A DNA stretch of 64,000 nucleotides, taken from NCBI RefSeq assembly GCF_000327385.1, contig NW_008710950.1:2185516-2249515 (forward strand), written 5' to 3'. Origin of the DNA: Lottia gigantea (lineage: Eukaryota; Mollusca; Gastropoda; Lottiidae). Of the stretch, positions 35,825-46,962 are shown piece after piece (position 1 is the first letter of the stretch; each line of letters opens with the position of its first letter). The notes under the pieces were generated by a model. The model made no database searches. It was not told the origin of the DNA and saw only the letters and a program-made list of their open reading frames with translations. Made by a program: the position numbers and the translations under genes.

Positions 35825-35896
35825 CTGCTTTAAACAATCAAATTCCGTCACTCACTCACAAAATGCAGAGGGCAGAAATTTGATTGTTTAAAGCAG
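35825..35896. repeat. Perfect 20 bp inverted repeat with 32 nt loop
   Basis: CTGCTTTAAACAATCAAATT at 35825-35844 is exactly complementary to 35877-35896. The loop holds CACTCACTCACAAAATGCAG. The role is unknown: it could be the remnant of a foldback element or a transcribed hairpin. Confidence 0.75.
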
Positions 35897-36018
35897 GGTT
35901 ATAACAAAATTTTATTTTGATGAATATTCAAGAAAGGTCGCACTGCATTAATTCACTTGTGTTAGGTCTATAATAGGTTTACTTGTTATGCTGTATTATC
36001 TTGGCTAGATTGAGCTAG

Positions 36019-36056
<38 letters not shown>

Positions 36057-36220
36057 TGAATACGCAGTGTAGATATAAGCTAGATGAAAAGATAAAAAAT
36101 ATTAATATACTGGTACATAGATTTAACAATCATCCAATCAAATCAGCTACTGAAAATGGCTCATATTTTAACTCAAAACTGCCTTTAATGTAATTATATT
36201 TCAAATTTACATTTTTTTTT

Positions 36221-37125
36221 TTAAAGGGACAGATGCACCATTTTTTAACCAATCATTCTTTAGTCTCAGAAACAGGAATCTTTTTTTTATACGCCCACAC
36301 ATAAGATGGGCGTATATTGTAATCACCCTGTCGGTCCGTCCGTTCGCATTTGGTTCGTGCTCACTCTACAGATTCTTTTGATTTTGATTTTGTGTGTCAA
36401 TGTCAATATGAAGATGATCCCTGTTGATTTTCATGATGATCGGATAATTTTTCAGTGAAATATTGTGTCTGACTTGACGTTTCACTCTATTAACTATATT
36501 GTGCAACTCGTGCTCACTCTACAGGCTACAATTCTTTACAGATTCTTTTGATTTTGTTTTTCAATGTCATTATGAAGATGATCCCTATCGATTTTCGTGA
36601 TGATCGGATAATTTTTCACAGAAATATAGTGTCTGACTTGACGTTTCACTCTATTAGCTATATTGTGTAACTTATGTTCAATCATTTCTGACAGCTGTCA
36701 GTGGGCGTATGTTACCTTGCCTGGCTATCTTTTTATATAGGATTAATATAATTTATTGCCAAGTTACTTCCTGTTAGGATGCCAAGGTTAGGTGCCCTGG
36801 ACTCTGCACCCTCTTACAATATATAGCATTGATGAAAAGGCAATAATATTTAACAAAAATGATAAAGAAATATACATTATACATCTACAGTCCAGTAGGA
36901 ATTTTTTTAACTAAGCCAATCAGTAATAGTGTTTGAGCCTTCAAATCCATGTGTGTCTCAGAATTATCCTTGTTTGAATGTTAAAATGACGACTCACATA
37001 GACTGTGATATTTAGAAAAAAAAATCCTAGTTAAGAGAAGCTTTTAAGGAATTATGCTGTTTTCATACATTTCTAGTACTCCTGAAGACTATTTACATAT
37101 ACTCAAAACTAAAATCAGATTAAAA
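36221..37125. mobile_element. MITE family 1 copy interrupted by a second element
   Basis: The left part starts TTAAAGGGACAGATGCACCA at 36221 and runs to GTCTCAGAAACAGGAATC near 36280. The family continues at about 36900 with AACTAAGCCAATCAGTAATA and CCATGTGTGTCTCAGAATTA. The foreign block between them is listed separately. The orientation is opposite to that of the 23290 copy. Confidence 0.65.
36287..36740. mobile_element. Dispersed element with two internal 155-165 bp units
   Basis: It starts with the hairpin ATACGCCCAC-ACATAAGA-TGGGCGTAT and then GGTCCGTCCG. Two internal units follow, anchored at CGTGCTCACTCTACAG (about 36357 and 36510), each with AAGATGATCCCT and TGATCGGATAATTTTTCA. It ends CAGTGGGCGTATGTTACCTT and then GCCTGGCTATC. 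The ends share ATACGCCCAC in inverted orientation. It has no coding capacity. Confidence 0.7.
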
Positions 37126-37984
37126 GAGGTTACATCAGCACTGCGTTAAGGTTGAGGACAGACAGAGACCAGGGGTTTGATATGACAATGCTTACTCTTT
37201 TTGATGGAACTTCTCATTGAGGAGTCCACTACCATACAATTATTGCTACAGATGTTGTCATACTTTGGACAAGACTTTTGGTTACAGTTGGTTATTAATA
37301 TGATCATGTTTCTATTAGTCTATTTTTTTATGAAGAAAGAATGCCTATCTTTATACACCCTATACCATGGCACATTTGATAAAAACCCCAAAAATTATAA
37401 TATTAACATTGTTAATTTGACAAGACAGATCTAAGGTCAGAGTCAGACTCTTGACAGGTTGTCCAAGGGGGGAGAAATATGTGAAAATGAAGTGATGCTT
37501 TTTGCAAAATATTGACTTAAATTATTTTAAACATTCTCTTATGAGATTGGTGAAATGCATGAATGGTTAATTTTTCAAATCTAATTTAAAACCAATTTTA
37601 GTTGATTATTCATGCATATAAGCTATTGGATGAGGGGATAAAGCCATTTCTTGAATTTTATGCTATTTGTTGAATAAGTTGAAAATGTGAAGATTTAGTG
37701 TAAAATATATTAGTAAAAGGAAAAGTAAGGTGTTGTGTGTAGCTAGGATGATGAAATTGTTGTGAAATAGGTTTATATTGATGTAGAAACTGACCTACTT
37801 GTTGTCATAAATAACATAGTCAGGTTAGTGTGAGCTGGTATTCAGAACAGTGTGTTAGTACTCTTACAAATATAAACAAGGTTAGTGTACTACTTCCACT
37901 AAGTTGGAATATTTTGTGAAAGTATTCAGAAAGTATAGGATAATACAGTTTGTTGTTATTGCATCATTACAGATATTTGGTAAA

Positions 37985-40900
37985 ATGTTCAGCAGACTTC
38001 TTCATCCATCAACAATCTGTAGAAATATTACAAGATTAAGCTATTCTCAAACTGCTGCAACAATTAAAGTTGGTGCCAAATCAGAGGCTGTGTTTGCTAG
38101 AGAAGAGAAATATGGTGCCCATAATTATGGTCCATTGCCAGTGGCACTGTGTCGTGGAGAAGGTAAATGGACAATAAAATGGATAAAATTTTGATCTGAT
38201 TTTGCTTTTGTATATTAATGAAGTGTCATAAGAGTATGATTTGCATTTATTTTATTGACAAAACACCTTGGCAATTTTTATAACAAGGCTATTGTTTTAT
38301 AGCCTATATACATTGTAAAGAATTTTGTTTGCATTCTGAGTGTAGTTTTGATTTACTAATAAAAATACTCAAATGGTTATTTTTGCAGGTGTATTTGTAT
38401 GGGATGTAGATGGTAATAAATATTATGACTTTCTCAGTGCCTACAGTGCAGTCAACCAGGGCCATTGTCATCCTAAGATTATTCAAGCCCTACAAGAACA
38501 GTCTAAAATCTTTACTTTATCTTCACGAGCCTTTTATAATGATTTACTTGGTGAATATGCTGAATTTATTACCAAATTATTCCAGTATGACAAAGTTTTA
38601 CCAATGAACACAGGTAACCTACCATATAAACTGTAATTTAGCATGTCACTCCAATCTTATTAGCTGATAGCCTTGTTTTCACTTTTCTAAAAGTTACGAT
38701 GAATTTTGTACTGTTTAAACAGAGACTGATCTTCTAGACCATTATAGCCAAGCATCAAAATTCCATGTGAATGTGAACATAATAAATACAATTTTAAATT
38801 CTCTCTTTCAACGAGAATTATAGTTTACAATGTGATGTAATGTTACTGGATTAATATGCATGCAAATGACGCTTACCAGAGGGCACATCTAGCTTGACAC
38901 TTAACTGTTCTTATTTATGTTTGATGGTCTCAAAAAATATATATACATTCCATACATGTATATAGAAAAATTGTGCAAAAGTTGTAGTCATTGATTATAT
39001 TTAGGTGTGGAAGGTGGAGAGACTGCATGTAAACTTGCCAGGAAATGGGGCTACCAAGTGAAGAAAATTTCTGATAATAAGGCCAAGATAATTTTCGCTG
39101 ATGGTAATTTCTGGGGTCGAACATTAGCTGCTATTTCTAGTTCTACAGATCCTTCAAGTTTCTCTGGTTATGGACCTTTTATGCCAGGTTTCTCTGTTGT
39201 TCCATACAATGATATTCCTGCTTTAGAGGTAAGAAACATAGTATTTTCTATAGTTTTCTCTGAATGTTCAGCGTCATTGCTCTTGGCTGGGTACAGAGGT
39301 TCATAGTTCGTCACATTAAAACTGTTTATAGTTTTGTTGAAGTTGTTTGTTAAAGATCTTTATGTTGTGATCTAGGCCAGTGCTCATTAACTAATAACAG
39401 TAGCCTATAAGTCCATGGTCTGCATCTTATTATCCTTGTGTTCAATTTTTGCAGAATTTTATTTTTTCTCCTACTGCGGACATATCACATCAGTTGCTTA
39501 AAGACAGAACAAAACTTTGTATAAAAATCTTTGGAAAAAAAACACAGGTAATGCTTGCGAGAATTCATCTAATTTCAAAGACAAAGATTTGAAATTTGAA
39601 GTGCAAAATGACAATTTATGTTTAAAATATCATTTTTACAGAAAGAACTACAAGATCCTAATGTTTGTGCGTTTATGGTTGAACCTATACAAGGTGAAGC
39701 TGGTGTAGTGGTACCAGATCAAGGTTATCTTACTAAAGTTCGTGAATTATGTACCAAACATAATGTTTTATTTATTGCTGATGAAGTACAAACTGGTCTA
39801 GCCAGAACCGGAAGGTATTTCTTGCTATTTTTTTTATAAGCAGATAAAGCTCAATAACTGCAGTCTGCAGTCTGAATCTACAATTCAACAACATCTGGTG
39901 GAAGTTAACATAGGGACACATTTGCCATCCGTTCGTACCAATTGTACCCAAGTTGAAGAAACAGAAATTTCTTAGTTAAGCTAACCAGTAATAGGTTTCA
40001 CAGCTCACCATCCAAATTTAGGCTTCAAATCGTCTTTACTTGATATATTTATAGAAAAAGGAAGTTTGAAGAATATTTGAAGGGATAGTTGTAAAGACTA
40101 TTCACACATATTCAAAATACAAATCAACCCTCCCAAAATGGTGAATCATTAAACGTAAATTTCTAAATCTGAAAAGTAAGAGCCAACTGAAGTTAAGCTC
40201 TAAATAGATTAGTTATATCTTACAAAGAGGTTTAGTCATCTAAAGATTTAGTTAGTAAAGTAGATATATGACTTTGTCTCGTCAAAAATTAGTTTAGCAA
40301 ATAGGTTATTTTGTTATCTCCCTTTACACAAGGTTTTGATATTTGTTTGATGATGGAGTGTCTGTTATTAGTAATTTTATAGTGGATAGTTTTAACTATT
40401 GCAGAAGATGTTTCATATAACCATGATTGTGCTTGTCAAGCCTGTAAAGAGACCATATTAATATTTTACAATGTTTTGTTTGACAGGAGATTATGTGTGG
40501 ACCATGAAAATGTACGACCAGATATGGTAATATTGGGTAAAGCTTTATCTGGTGGAGTTCTACCTGTAAGTAACCTCTTACCATATGATTCGGGTCAAAT
40601 AATGTTGAAAGTTGAAGAAGTGTCAAATTGATTCAAGTTGGAGAACACTCTTAAAACTTGAAAACATTTCACAATAACATCATCTAATAGATAAAGGTCA
40701 CATTATGACTAGCTATGATGTTGTATTTTTATGTTTTTTGTTACTACATTCACCAACCATGATTTTAGGTAATTCTTCAAAGCATTCATTGAATTTTCTA
40801 CCAGCTTTGATCCCAATATGTATGATTTTTTTACAAGAAATATCTTAAATTCGGCACAGTTGTAAACAAAACTTTTGAATTGAAACAATTATATCATATT

Positions 40901-42155
40901 GTGACAATTTATTAATTATATTTGTAGGTATCTGCTATATTAGCTGATGATGATATTATGTTAACTATAAAACCAGGAGAGCATGGATCAACATTTGGTG
41001 GTAATCCTCTAGCTTGTCGTGTTGCTATGGCAGCATTAGAGGTATTAACCTTTTAAAATATCATATACCTATTGACACCATGTTCAATGGATAGTTCGGA
41101 CATAACTTGATGTTCAGTGGATAGATTGATTGACTGGATAGATTTTGACATGAATTAATGATACATGAAACAGAAACTTATTGTAGATTCCTTGAATTTT
41201 TTAAAAATTTCTTACAATAAAAGAGAACCCATGTTGACAAGCATGCAAAGTGACTTGAGGTGTTTGCATGAATAAGCTTTAAGGAAGTAATGCACACAAT
41301 TTTTCTGGATTTTGCCTTAAAAGAACTTGTAATCTTATAATCTTCACATTACATCATTGTGTTAGATAAGATCTATCAAGGGTAATAATAAATATTGAGT
41401 GGTATATATTGATGTTAAAAGTTATTTGTATTTGTTCAAGCATCAATCTGTAATAAATTGGATGAAATTATTAATTTTTCCATGACATGTGACATGAAAG
41501 GTTGAAGGTTAAAATATATAATTATAAATCTTTGATTTAGGTGTTAGAAGAAGAAAAGTTGGCAGAAAATGCTGAAAGACTTGGTGAAGTATTAAGAAAA
41601 GAGTTGTCTACTCTACCTAAAGATATTGTTAGTGTAGTTAGAGGAAAGGGATTATTGAACGCTATTGTAATTAATCCCAGTAAGTTATTTTATCATAATT
41701 TATCCTCTATATGCTGATTTTTTTTTTCAGAATTTATATCATTATCTGATTATTTCTAATTTGTGTAAAATAATATTAGCAATGGTTGATTTCACATGGA
41801 GCAGATTGAAGGTGTATTTGATCAAAAAAGGGAAGTTTCTGTTGGGATAAGTTTTGTTTTTAAAATCGAAATTGGTCTCTACGTTGAATATTGACAATGC
41901 TGTAGTTTTCAAATCATTCTCACATCTTAAATCTAAAGTGTTGTACCACCTTATCTTTATCCATATAAATGTTATTTTGACTTTTTTATTTTAGAATTTG
42001 ATGCATGGGAAGTTTGTCTAAAGTTACGTGATAATGGTCTGCTGGCCAAACCAACCCATGGTGACATTATACGATTTGCCCCACCTCTAAATATAACCCA
42101 GTCACAATTACAGGAATGTCTGAATATCATCAAGAAAACTATACTAGCATTTTAA
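37985..42155 (+). CDS. OAT: Ornithine aminotransferase, mitochondrial
   Basis: Eight coding exons: 37985-38162, 38389-38613, 39005-39228, 39642-39814, 40487-40565, 40928-41041, 41541-41679 and 41995-42155. All have GT-AG introns in consistent phase and give 430 residues (human 439). The enzyme is a class III PLP aminotransferase that converts L-ornithine and 2-oxoglutarate to glutamate semialdehyde and glutamate in the mitochondrial matrix. The N-terminus [20 protein letters not shown] is arginine-rich with no acids, as in a mitochondrial transit peptide. [37 protein letters not shown] and [16 protein letters not shown] are near-diagnostic. Asp256 (FIADEVQTG) should hold the pyridine nitrogen and Lys285 (LGKALSGG) should form the Schiff base. 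An acceptor site lies about 13 bp before the ATG, so a 5' UTR exon must lie upstream. Intron 4 holds a MITE at about 39908. Confidence 0.97.
39908..40155. mobile_element. MITE family 1 copy in OAT intron 4
   Basis: AGGGACACATTTGCCATCC, TTAGTTAAGCTAACCAGTAA and CCCTCCCAAAATGG correspond to the reverse orientation of the 23290-23610 element. The ends are eroded. Confidence 0.6.
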
Positions 42156-43985
42156 TAAATATCACTTTTTATTCCATTGATACCAGCTATCAGAAGACAG
42201 TAAACCTAAACGAAATCCATAATAGCAATTACCTCCTTATTTAGAATCTTCTTGAACGACTATGTTATTGACATTGTTAAGACATTTGTAGATGTTTATT
42301 ATATTGAATATATTGATAGGTTTATTTTGCCAATTTTAAGTGGGTTTTTTTTTAATGTTGTGGATTTAGTGTAATTGATAATGAAGTTTATTTTTTGAAT
42401 ATTTATTGAAATGATATTGTAGAAAGAACATTCCTTAGTTATTTATTTTTTTTTTTAAATTTGAGATATATTAGGAACAGTGTTATATTCTGTTCTTATA
42501 TATTTAAAAATATCATTAGTAATCCTAATAGAATATGACTTAAGAGTAAAAGCCAGACCGTTTCAGTAAGAGTAGAACTTTATTTCAATCTGGCTAAATA
42601 ATAATTGGAATTGGAATAATTGAATTAACCATTAAGATTTCAAGAACTTTGATTAGGATGTGGAATGTTTATTAGTGGCGTAATTGACATAAAACAAGAG
42701 CCATGTTTTCAAATAGATGAACCCATGTACAGTCAATTTTACCTATTGCCTTAGATGGTTAAATGGATATAAAGAACGAATTATCACATTATTACTCCTT
42801 TAAACTAGATCTGTGATTCTTTAGATACTCTATTATATTTGTCTCTATATGTTGCTTTTATCTTTTTTGTATTTCCATTTAAGATTCTAGTCTGTACAAC
42901 ATTGTTGATCAATTGTAAAATTTCTTTCAGACCCATGTTAATTTTTAGTGCCATTGCTTGTCTTTTCTTGTAGATGAGCACATAATATTGATAGTGCTAG
43001 CTTGTGTTCAGTGCTTTTATGATATAATATACATAATTATCTAATTAAATCTACTTGTTTTTGTTTCTCTCAACATTACAGCAAAGTATAGAAAATGCAA
43101 TTATTTCCCATAGGACATTAACATATTTCCGTGAGCATAAACTAGGTTCGAGTTTACTGAGTAAGATTCAGATTATCCATGAATTATTACCGTATAATTG
43201 CGAATAAAAGACGCACTCTATTACCCACCAGTAAATCAGAAAACATTTTTTGTCCCCGTAAACAATGTACACCCTAGTCTTCACGAAAACTTGGTTAGCT
43301 GAAAAACAGCAATGTGTTTTGGATGATCACCAGTCCTCCTACCTTTTTTTCTATCATCAAGTAAGAAATCTATTTGTTCTCTATATTCACGAACCCGTTG
43401 ATGCGACGATTGAAGAGCAATAAGCATAATTTCCATATTTGTGATTGTTTTATATAATAATATTGTGTATGGCATTAACAGGATTACCATACTAACGCAT
43501 CCTTGATCTTCTTCTAAAATTGATTAAGTCAGATATGCCCAATACTCCCAACAGTTACAGTTAAATAAATGAGTGAAATATTAAGACAAAGTGGAAACGC
43601 TAGTCTCCCGACAAAGGGGGTACAAATGGGACAGACTGACTCAATGGGGGAGTCGAAGCCGAATTCAAAATGCTATAACAAATCTTTTTACTACACAAGG
43701 AATTTTGTTGTTTTCTACAAGGGCATGAATATTGTTTTTGATGTTTTGATTTTTAAGTGGGCGTGGCACCGAAGTTAGCCTGTGCAACAAATTTTCCTAA
43801 AAAATAAATTTTTGATATTGTTAAATGTGACTTTTGCAAGCGTTTTAGTCATTCCACAGCAAAATCACGACCATGATAGGCCTACAGATGTTGTAAGTCT
43901 CCTCACGTCTCATGATCATTTACTCAAAGATATTGTGATTTATTCTGAATGTCGTAGAGACCTATTTGTACTTGCAGCAAAAGTG
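42156..43985. other. OAT 3' flank and intergenic DNA
   Basis: AATAAA overlaps the OAT stop region (42154) and the 3' UTR end is unclear. No further gene is recognised. Around 43190-43240, CCGTATAATTGCGAATAAAA-GACGCACT looks like the end of a decayed DNA transposon. A 69-codon minus-strand frame at 43281-43490 has somewhat protein-like composition but no recognisable domain. Confidence 0.45.
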
Positions 43986-43999
43986 TCCGAAACTAAATG

Positions 44000-44350
44000 G
44001 GAGTCGCGGTGGCTCAGTGAGTAAGACGCTTGCTCGCTAACATGAAGGTCCATATGCACGCATAGGTCGAGTTAATACCTTTCGATTTTTCAACACGGTT
44101 TCCCAATGTCAGATAAGAAGGACTGACAAGGAAAATGATTCTAGTCGTTCGGATGGGACAATAAACCGAGGCCCCGTGTGCTACAGGATGTGCACGTTAA
44201 AGATCCCTCGACAGTTTGAAATCGAAAAAGAGCAGGCTAATGCCGCTGTCCTGGCAAAATTTCCCTCATGGCACCCTGCATGTCGTTTGCCCGTCTCCAT
44301 TAGCCCACAAGGTGCAGAAAAGTAGGACGTAAAACTCCATTCAGTTCATT
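44000..44350 (+). mobile_element. SINE, tRNA-derived, full length with 14 bp target duplication
   Basis: TCCGAAACTAAATG occurs at 43986-43999 and again at 44351-44364, directly outside the element. The 5' part carries the A box TGGCTCAGTGAGTAAGACGC and GCTTGCTCGC; the B box is decayed here. The central part includes GTGCACGTTAAAGATCCCTC, which resembles a conserved central domain shared by several invertebrate SINEs. The 3' end is GTAGGACGTAAAACTCCATT followed by a short CAGTTCATT tail. Fragments occur at 18258 and 21493. Confidence 0.9.
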
Positions 44351-44887
44351 TCCGAAACTAAATGAAGAACCTATAAGGTTCTTTGTTCAAAATAAATTTG
44401 GACTGACACGTTTAATACCTTGATGCATTTTAACAGAATTTGTAAGAATTTTATTGTTGTCCGCTTATTGTTGTTTTATTTTTTAGTGTCAAATGTCAAT
44501 GTATGTACAGTCTGGATAAACAAAAAAGACTTTTTGACCTTTCTTGATCGGTCACTCATTGGAATTCAGCTGGTAATTCTTTTCTAATTTAGCTAATTAT
44601 GAATTAATTATGGACATGTGAGACAAACTGATATTTTTCATTAGAACATCTCAATTTACTTTTCATATAAGTATTAACATTTTCATTTCATAAATAAATA
44701 TAAGGGAACCCATCTTTAAGCTATTAAAGAAAAATATGGTTATTTTGCATTGGTCAGCTGGAAAAAAATTCACTAGTAAAAATAAAACAAAACGGGTATT
44801 TATTTTAAGGTACACAAATGCTTTACAAGCTTTATATATTATATTCATATATTTCCAACTAGAAATATTTAAACAGAACCTAAAACA

Positions 44888-44938
44888 AGTTGTTACTCAG
44901 AGCTTCGCGTTATGAATCTTCAGACAACTGTATATCAC
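44888..44938. repeat. Short dispersed foldback repeat, copy 1
   Basis: AAGTTGTTACTCAGAGCTTC and GAATCTTCAGACAACT match the repeat at 55398-55462 over about 45 bp, with an inverted GTTGT/ACAAC core. Confidence 0.55.
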
Positions 44939-45044
44939 ACATCGACAAGGCAATCATCAATAGTAATCCAATTTTAGATTTATAAAACTTTTAACTGTTA
45001 GTTGAATATGAATAGATTACTATGGAAGCGTATTAGTACGGAAG

Positions 45045-45356
45045 TACGGAAGCGTATTAGGGCCATTCATTTTTTATTTTTGGAATTTTCAAGTTAGTAT
45101 GTTGACTTTTCAAGTTAGTATGTTGAATTTTCAAGTTAGCATGTTGACTTTTCAAGTTAGCATGGTGAAGTTTCAAGTTATTATCTTGAATTTTCAAGTT
45201 AGTTTGTTGAATTTTCAACATATAACTTGAACATACTAAAATTCAACGACTTTTCAAGTTAGTAACTTGAATTTTCAAGCTAGTATCCTGAAAATTCAAC
45301 AAACTAACTTGAAAATTAAAAAAAAACAAACTGGATGGCCCTAATACGCTTCCGTA
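45045..45356. mobile_element. Foldback/MITE element with 22 bp internal repeats
   Basis: The left end TACGGAAGCGTATTAGGGCC is exactly inverted at the right end (GGCCCTAATACGCTTCCGTA, 45337-45356). The interior is about ten degenerate copies of a 22 bp unit, TTTTCAAGTTAGTATGTTGA. The last ones (from about 45217) run partly in reverse, so the whole element can fold. A partial extra copy of the terminus lies just outside the left end (45023-45044). It has no coding capacity. Confidence 0.8.
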
Positions 45357-46622
45357 GATAACACATAAAAATTCTTTTTAAAAAATCTGAAGGTGAAATT
45401 GTGTGCAATTTAATTTCTTTTCAACAAAAGGACAATTTTTCTGCCTTTTTTACGCTTTCGAAGCACCTGAAACTAGTATATCTCGGCTCTTTGTATGTTC
45501 TGGGATGGTCTGCTGTTCAGTCTAATAAAGAAGTAATGTTTATAACAATTATGATAATAATTTTCAATTTTAATTTTTAATCAAAATATTAGGCTAAAGA
45601 TGGTTATCATATACTCCGACGTAAAATAATATTAAAGGAACTTAGCCATCCATCATTCAATGTTGCTTCCAGAAACCAAATTAATTTTCTGAAATAAAAT
45701 ATTAAACATATTTCTGAAAAAAAAATTACTAGATAAAAGGTATAAATTATCCCTTTTGGTATATCTTATGCAATAAAATAACCATTTCAGGCCTAGTTAT
45801 CATATAAGATATTGCCTATATAATAACACCCAATGTTTTACCGTAGACGTTTAATTAGATTTTCGAGGGTCAGTTTATTATAATGACCCGGTCGGGTTAT
45901 AATTGGAATCTCCAAACAATCAACATGCGGGCATAGGAATTGCATTACAAGTTTTTAAAGAAAAAAATTGCACGTGCATGCACATCGAAGCAGAAACAGA
46001 CGTTTTAATTAACCTATGATAGTTTTAATTCAAGAACCCATTTTAAACCCTGAAGGTATCCAGCATGCTATGTTAGCCCTCATCAACAATTGATGTATTG
46101 GGCACTTCATCAGCCACTAGTCTTTAACAAGCTTGTATTCGTTCACAGTTTATCTTTCCACCGTGAATAAAAGACAATTAGTGTATTGTGTACAACGATC
46201 ATTGAAAATATCAATATATAAAAAACGACGGCTACTGGAGAATCATGAATTCATATCCGTTGACAACAATTCATAATCATGACACTTATTTTAATAATCA
46301 GTTTCTTTTCTTTACTTAAAAAAACTTACATAAATAACATATCCAAGCTCGATAACAAACAATTTAGGCAATCTTGACAATGTTTGTTGCTATCATGACC
46401 AAAACGATTTAACTTTTAATCACCTTATTTACAATAACAGCTTAGTTTAGGCTATTAGTTTATTAAAAGTTATCATTTATTCCATTTATTTACAATACTA
46501 AATATAATTATATATATAATGAAGCGTTCTTTGCCCAAATTTAAAAAGAAAATCCAATAAAATATTTATTTTGATGTCTTCTCGAATCTTACCTTAAATA
46601 ACCTTCTGTACAAATAAACAAG

Positions 46623-46623
46623 T

Positions 46624-46656
<33 letters not shown>

Positions 46657-46658
46657 TC
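46623..46658. repeat. (AAT)n microsatellite
   Basis: An uninterrupted run of about 11 ATA/AAT triplets. Confidence 0.9.
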
Positions 46659-46737
46659 ATTCGTACAAAAAATAGTACATTTACAAAAATTCATTTACAA
46701 AAATACACGGAAATACTATAATTCCATGTAGTTACAC

Positions 46738-46962
46738 TCAACTTAAACACAGGTATTCCATAATATCATTTGTTTCATGGAATACTACTGTGTGTTTGTT
46801 TGTATCTGTTATGAAAATGACACAGCCAGCGACTTGTAAGTCTTCAAATTTCTGTGACCTCAAGTCATTAGCATTAATTAATGATATTAACTCATTGAGT
46901 CTGCGCTCCGTTAAATAACATTTACATATATCATATTTATTAGTAGTAGGTAGAAAATTCAT
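46738..46962 (-). CDS. Unrecognised 74-codon frame, possible terminal exon
   Basis: A minus-strand frame from ATG to stop whose composition is unusually protein-like for this AT-rich region: CYLTERRLNELISLINAND, then LRSQKFEDLQVAGCVIFITD, ending NDIMEYLCLS. I do not recognise a domain. A stop lies in frame a few codons upstream, after a TAG that could serve as a splice acceptor, so it might be the last exon of a gene whose other exons lie to the right; I could not find them. It may equally be chance or transposon debris. Confidence 0.25.
   Translation of the reverse strand: MNFLPTTNKYDICKCYLTERRLNELISLINANDLRSQKFEDLQVAGCVIFITDTNKHTVVFHETNDIMEYLCLS

Larger units (their letters stand above)
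34686..37900. other. Intergenic, repeat-containing
   Basis: No coding exon is supported. Recognised contents: a 20 bp perfect hairpin (35825-35896), an (AT)n microsatellite (36028-36052), and a MITE family 1 copy split by another element (36221-37125). The short open frame at 37201-37434 has no protein-like features. Confidence 0.55.

Noticed and set aside
43281-43490. 69-codon minus-strand frame (contains SSHQRVREYREQIDFLLDD)
   Set aside because: Somewhat protein-like, but no domain, no supporting splice sites and close to decayed transposon ends; not enough to call a gene.
43569-44024. Two plus-strand frames before and into the SINE
   Set aside because: The second runs into the SINE 5' end, the first has no recognisable feature, and neither has splice support.
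43995-44070. tRNA gene
   Set aside because: The A-box region is real, but the sequence continues as a SINE with target duplications and does not fold as a complete tRNA.
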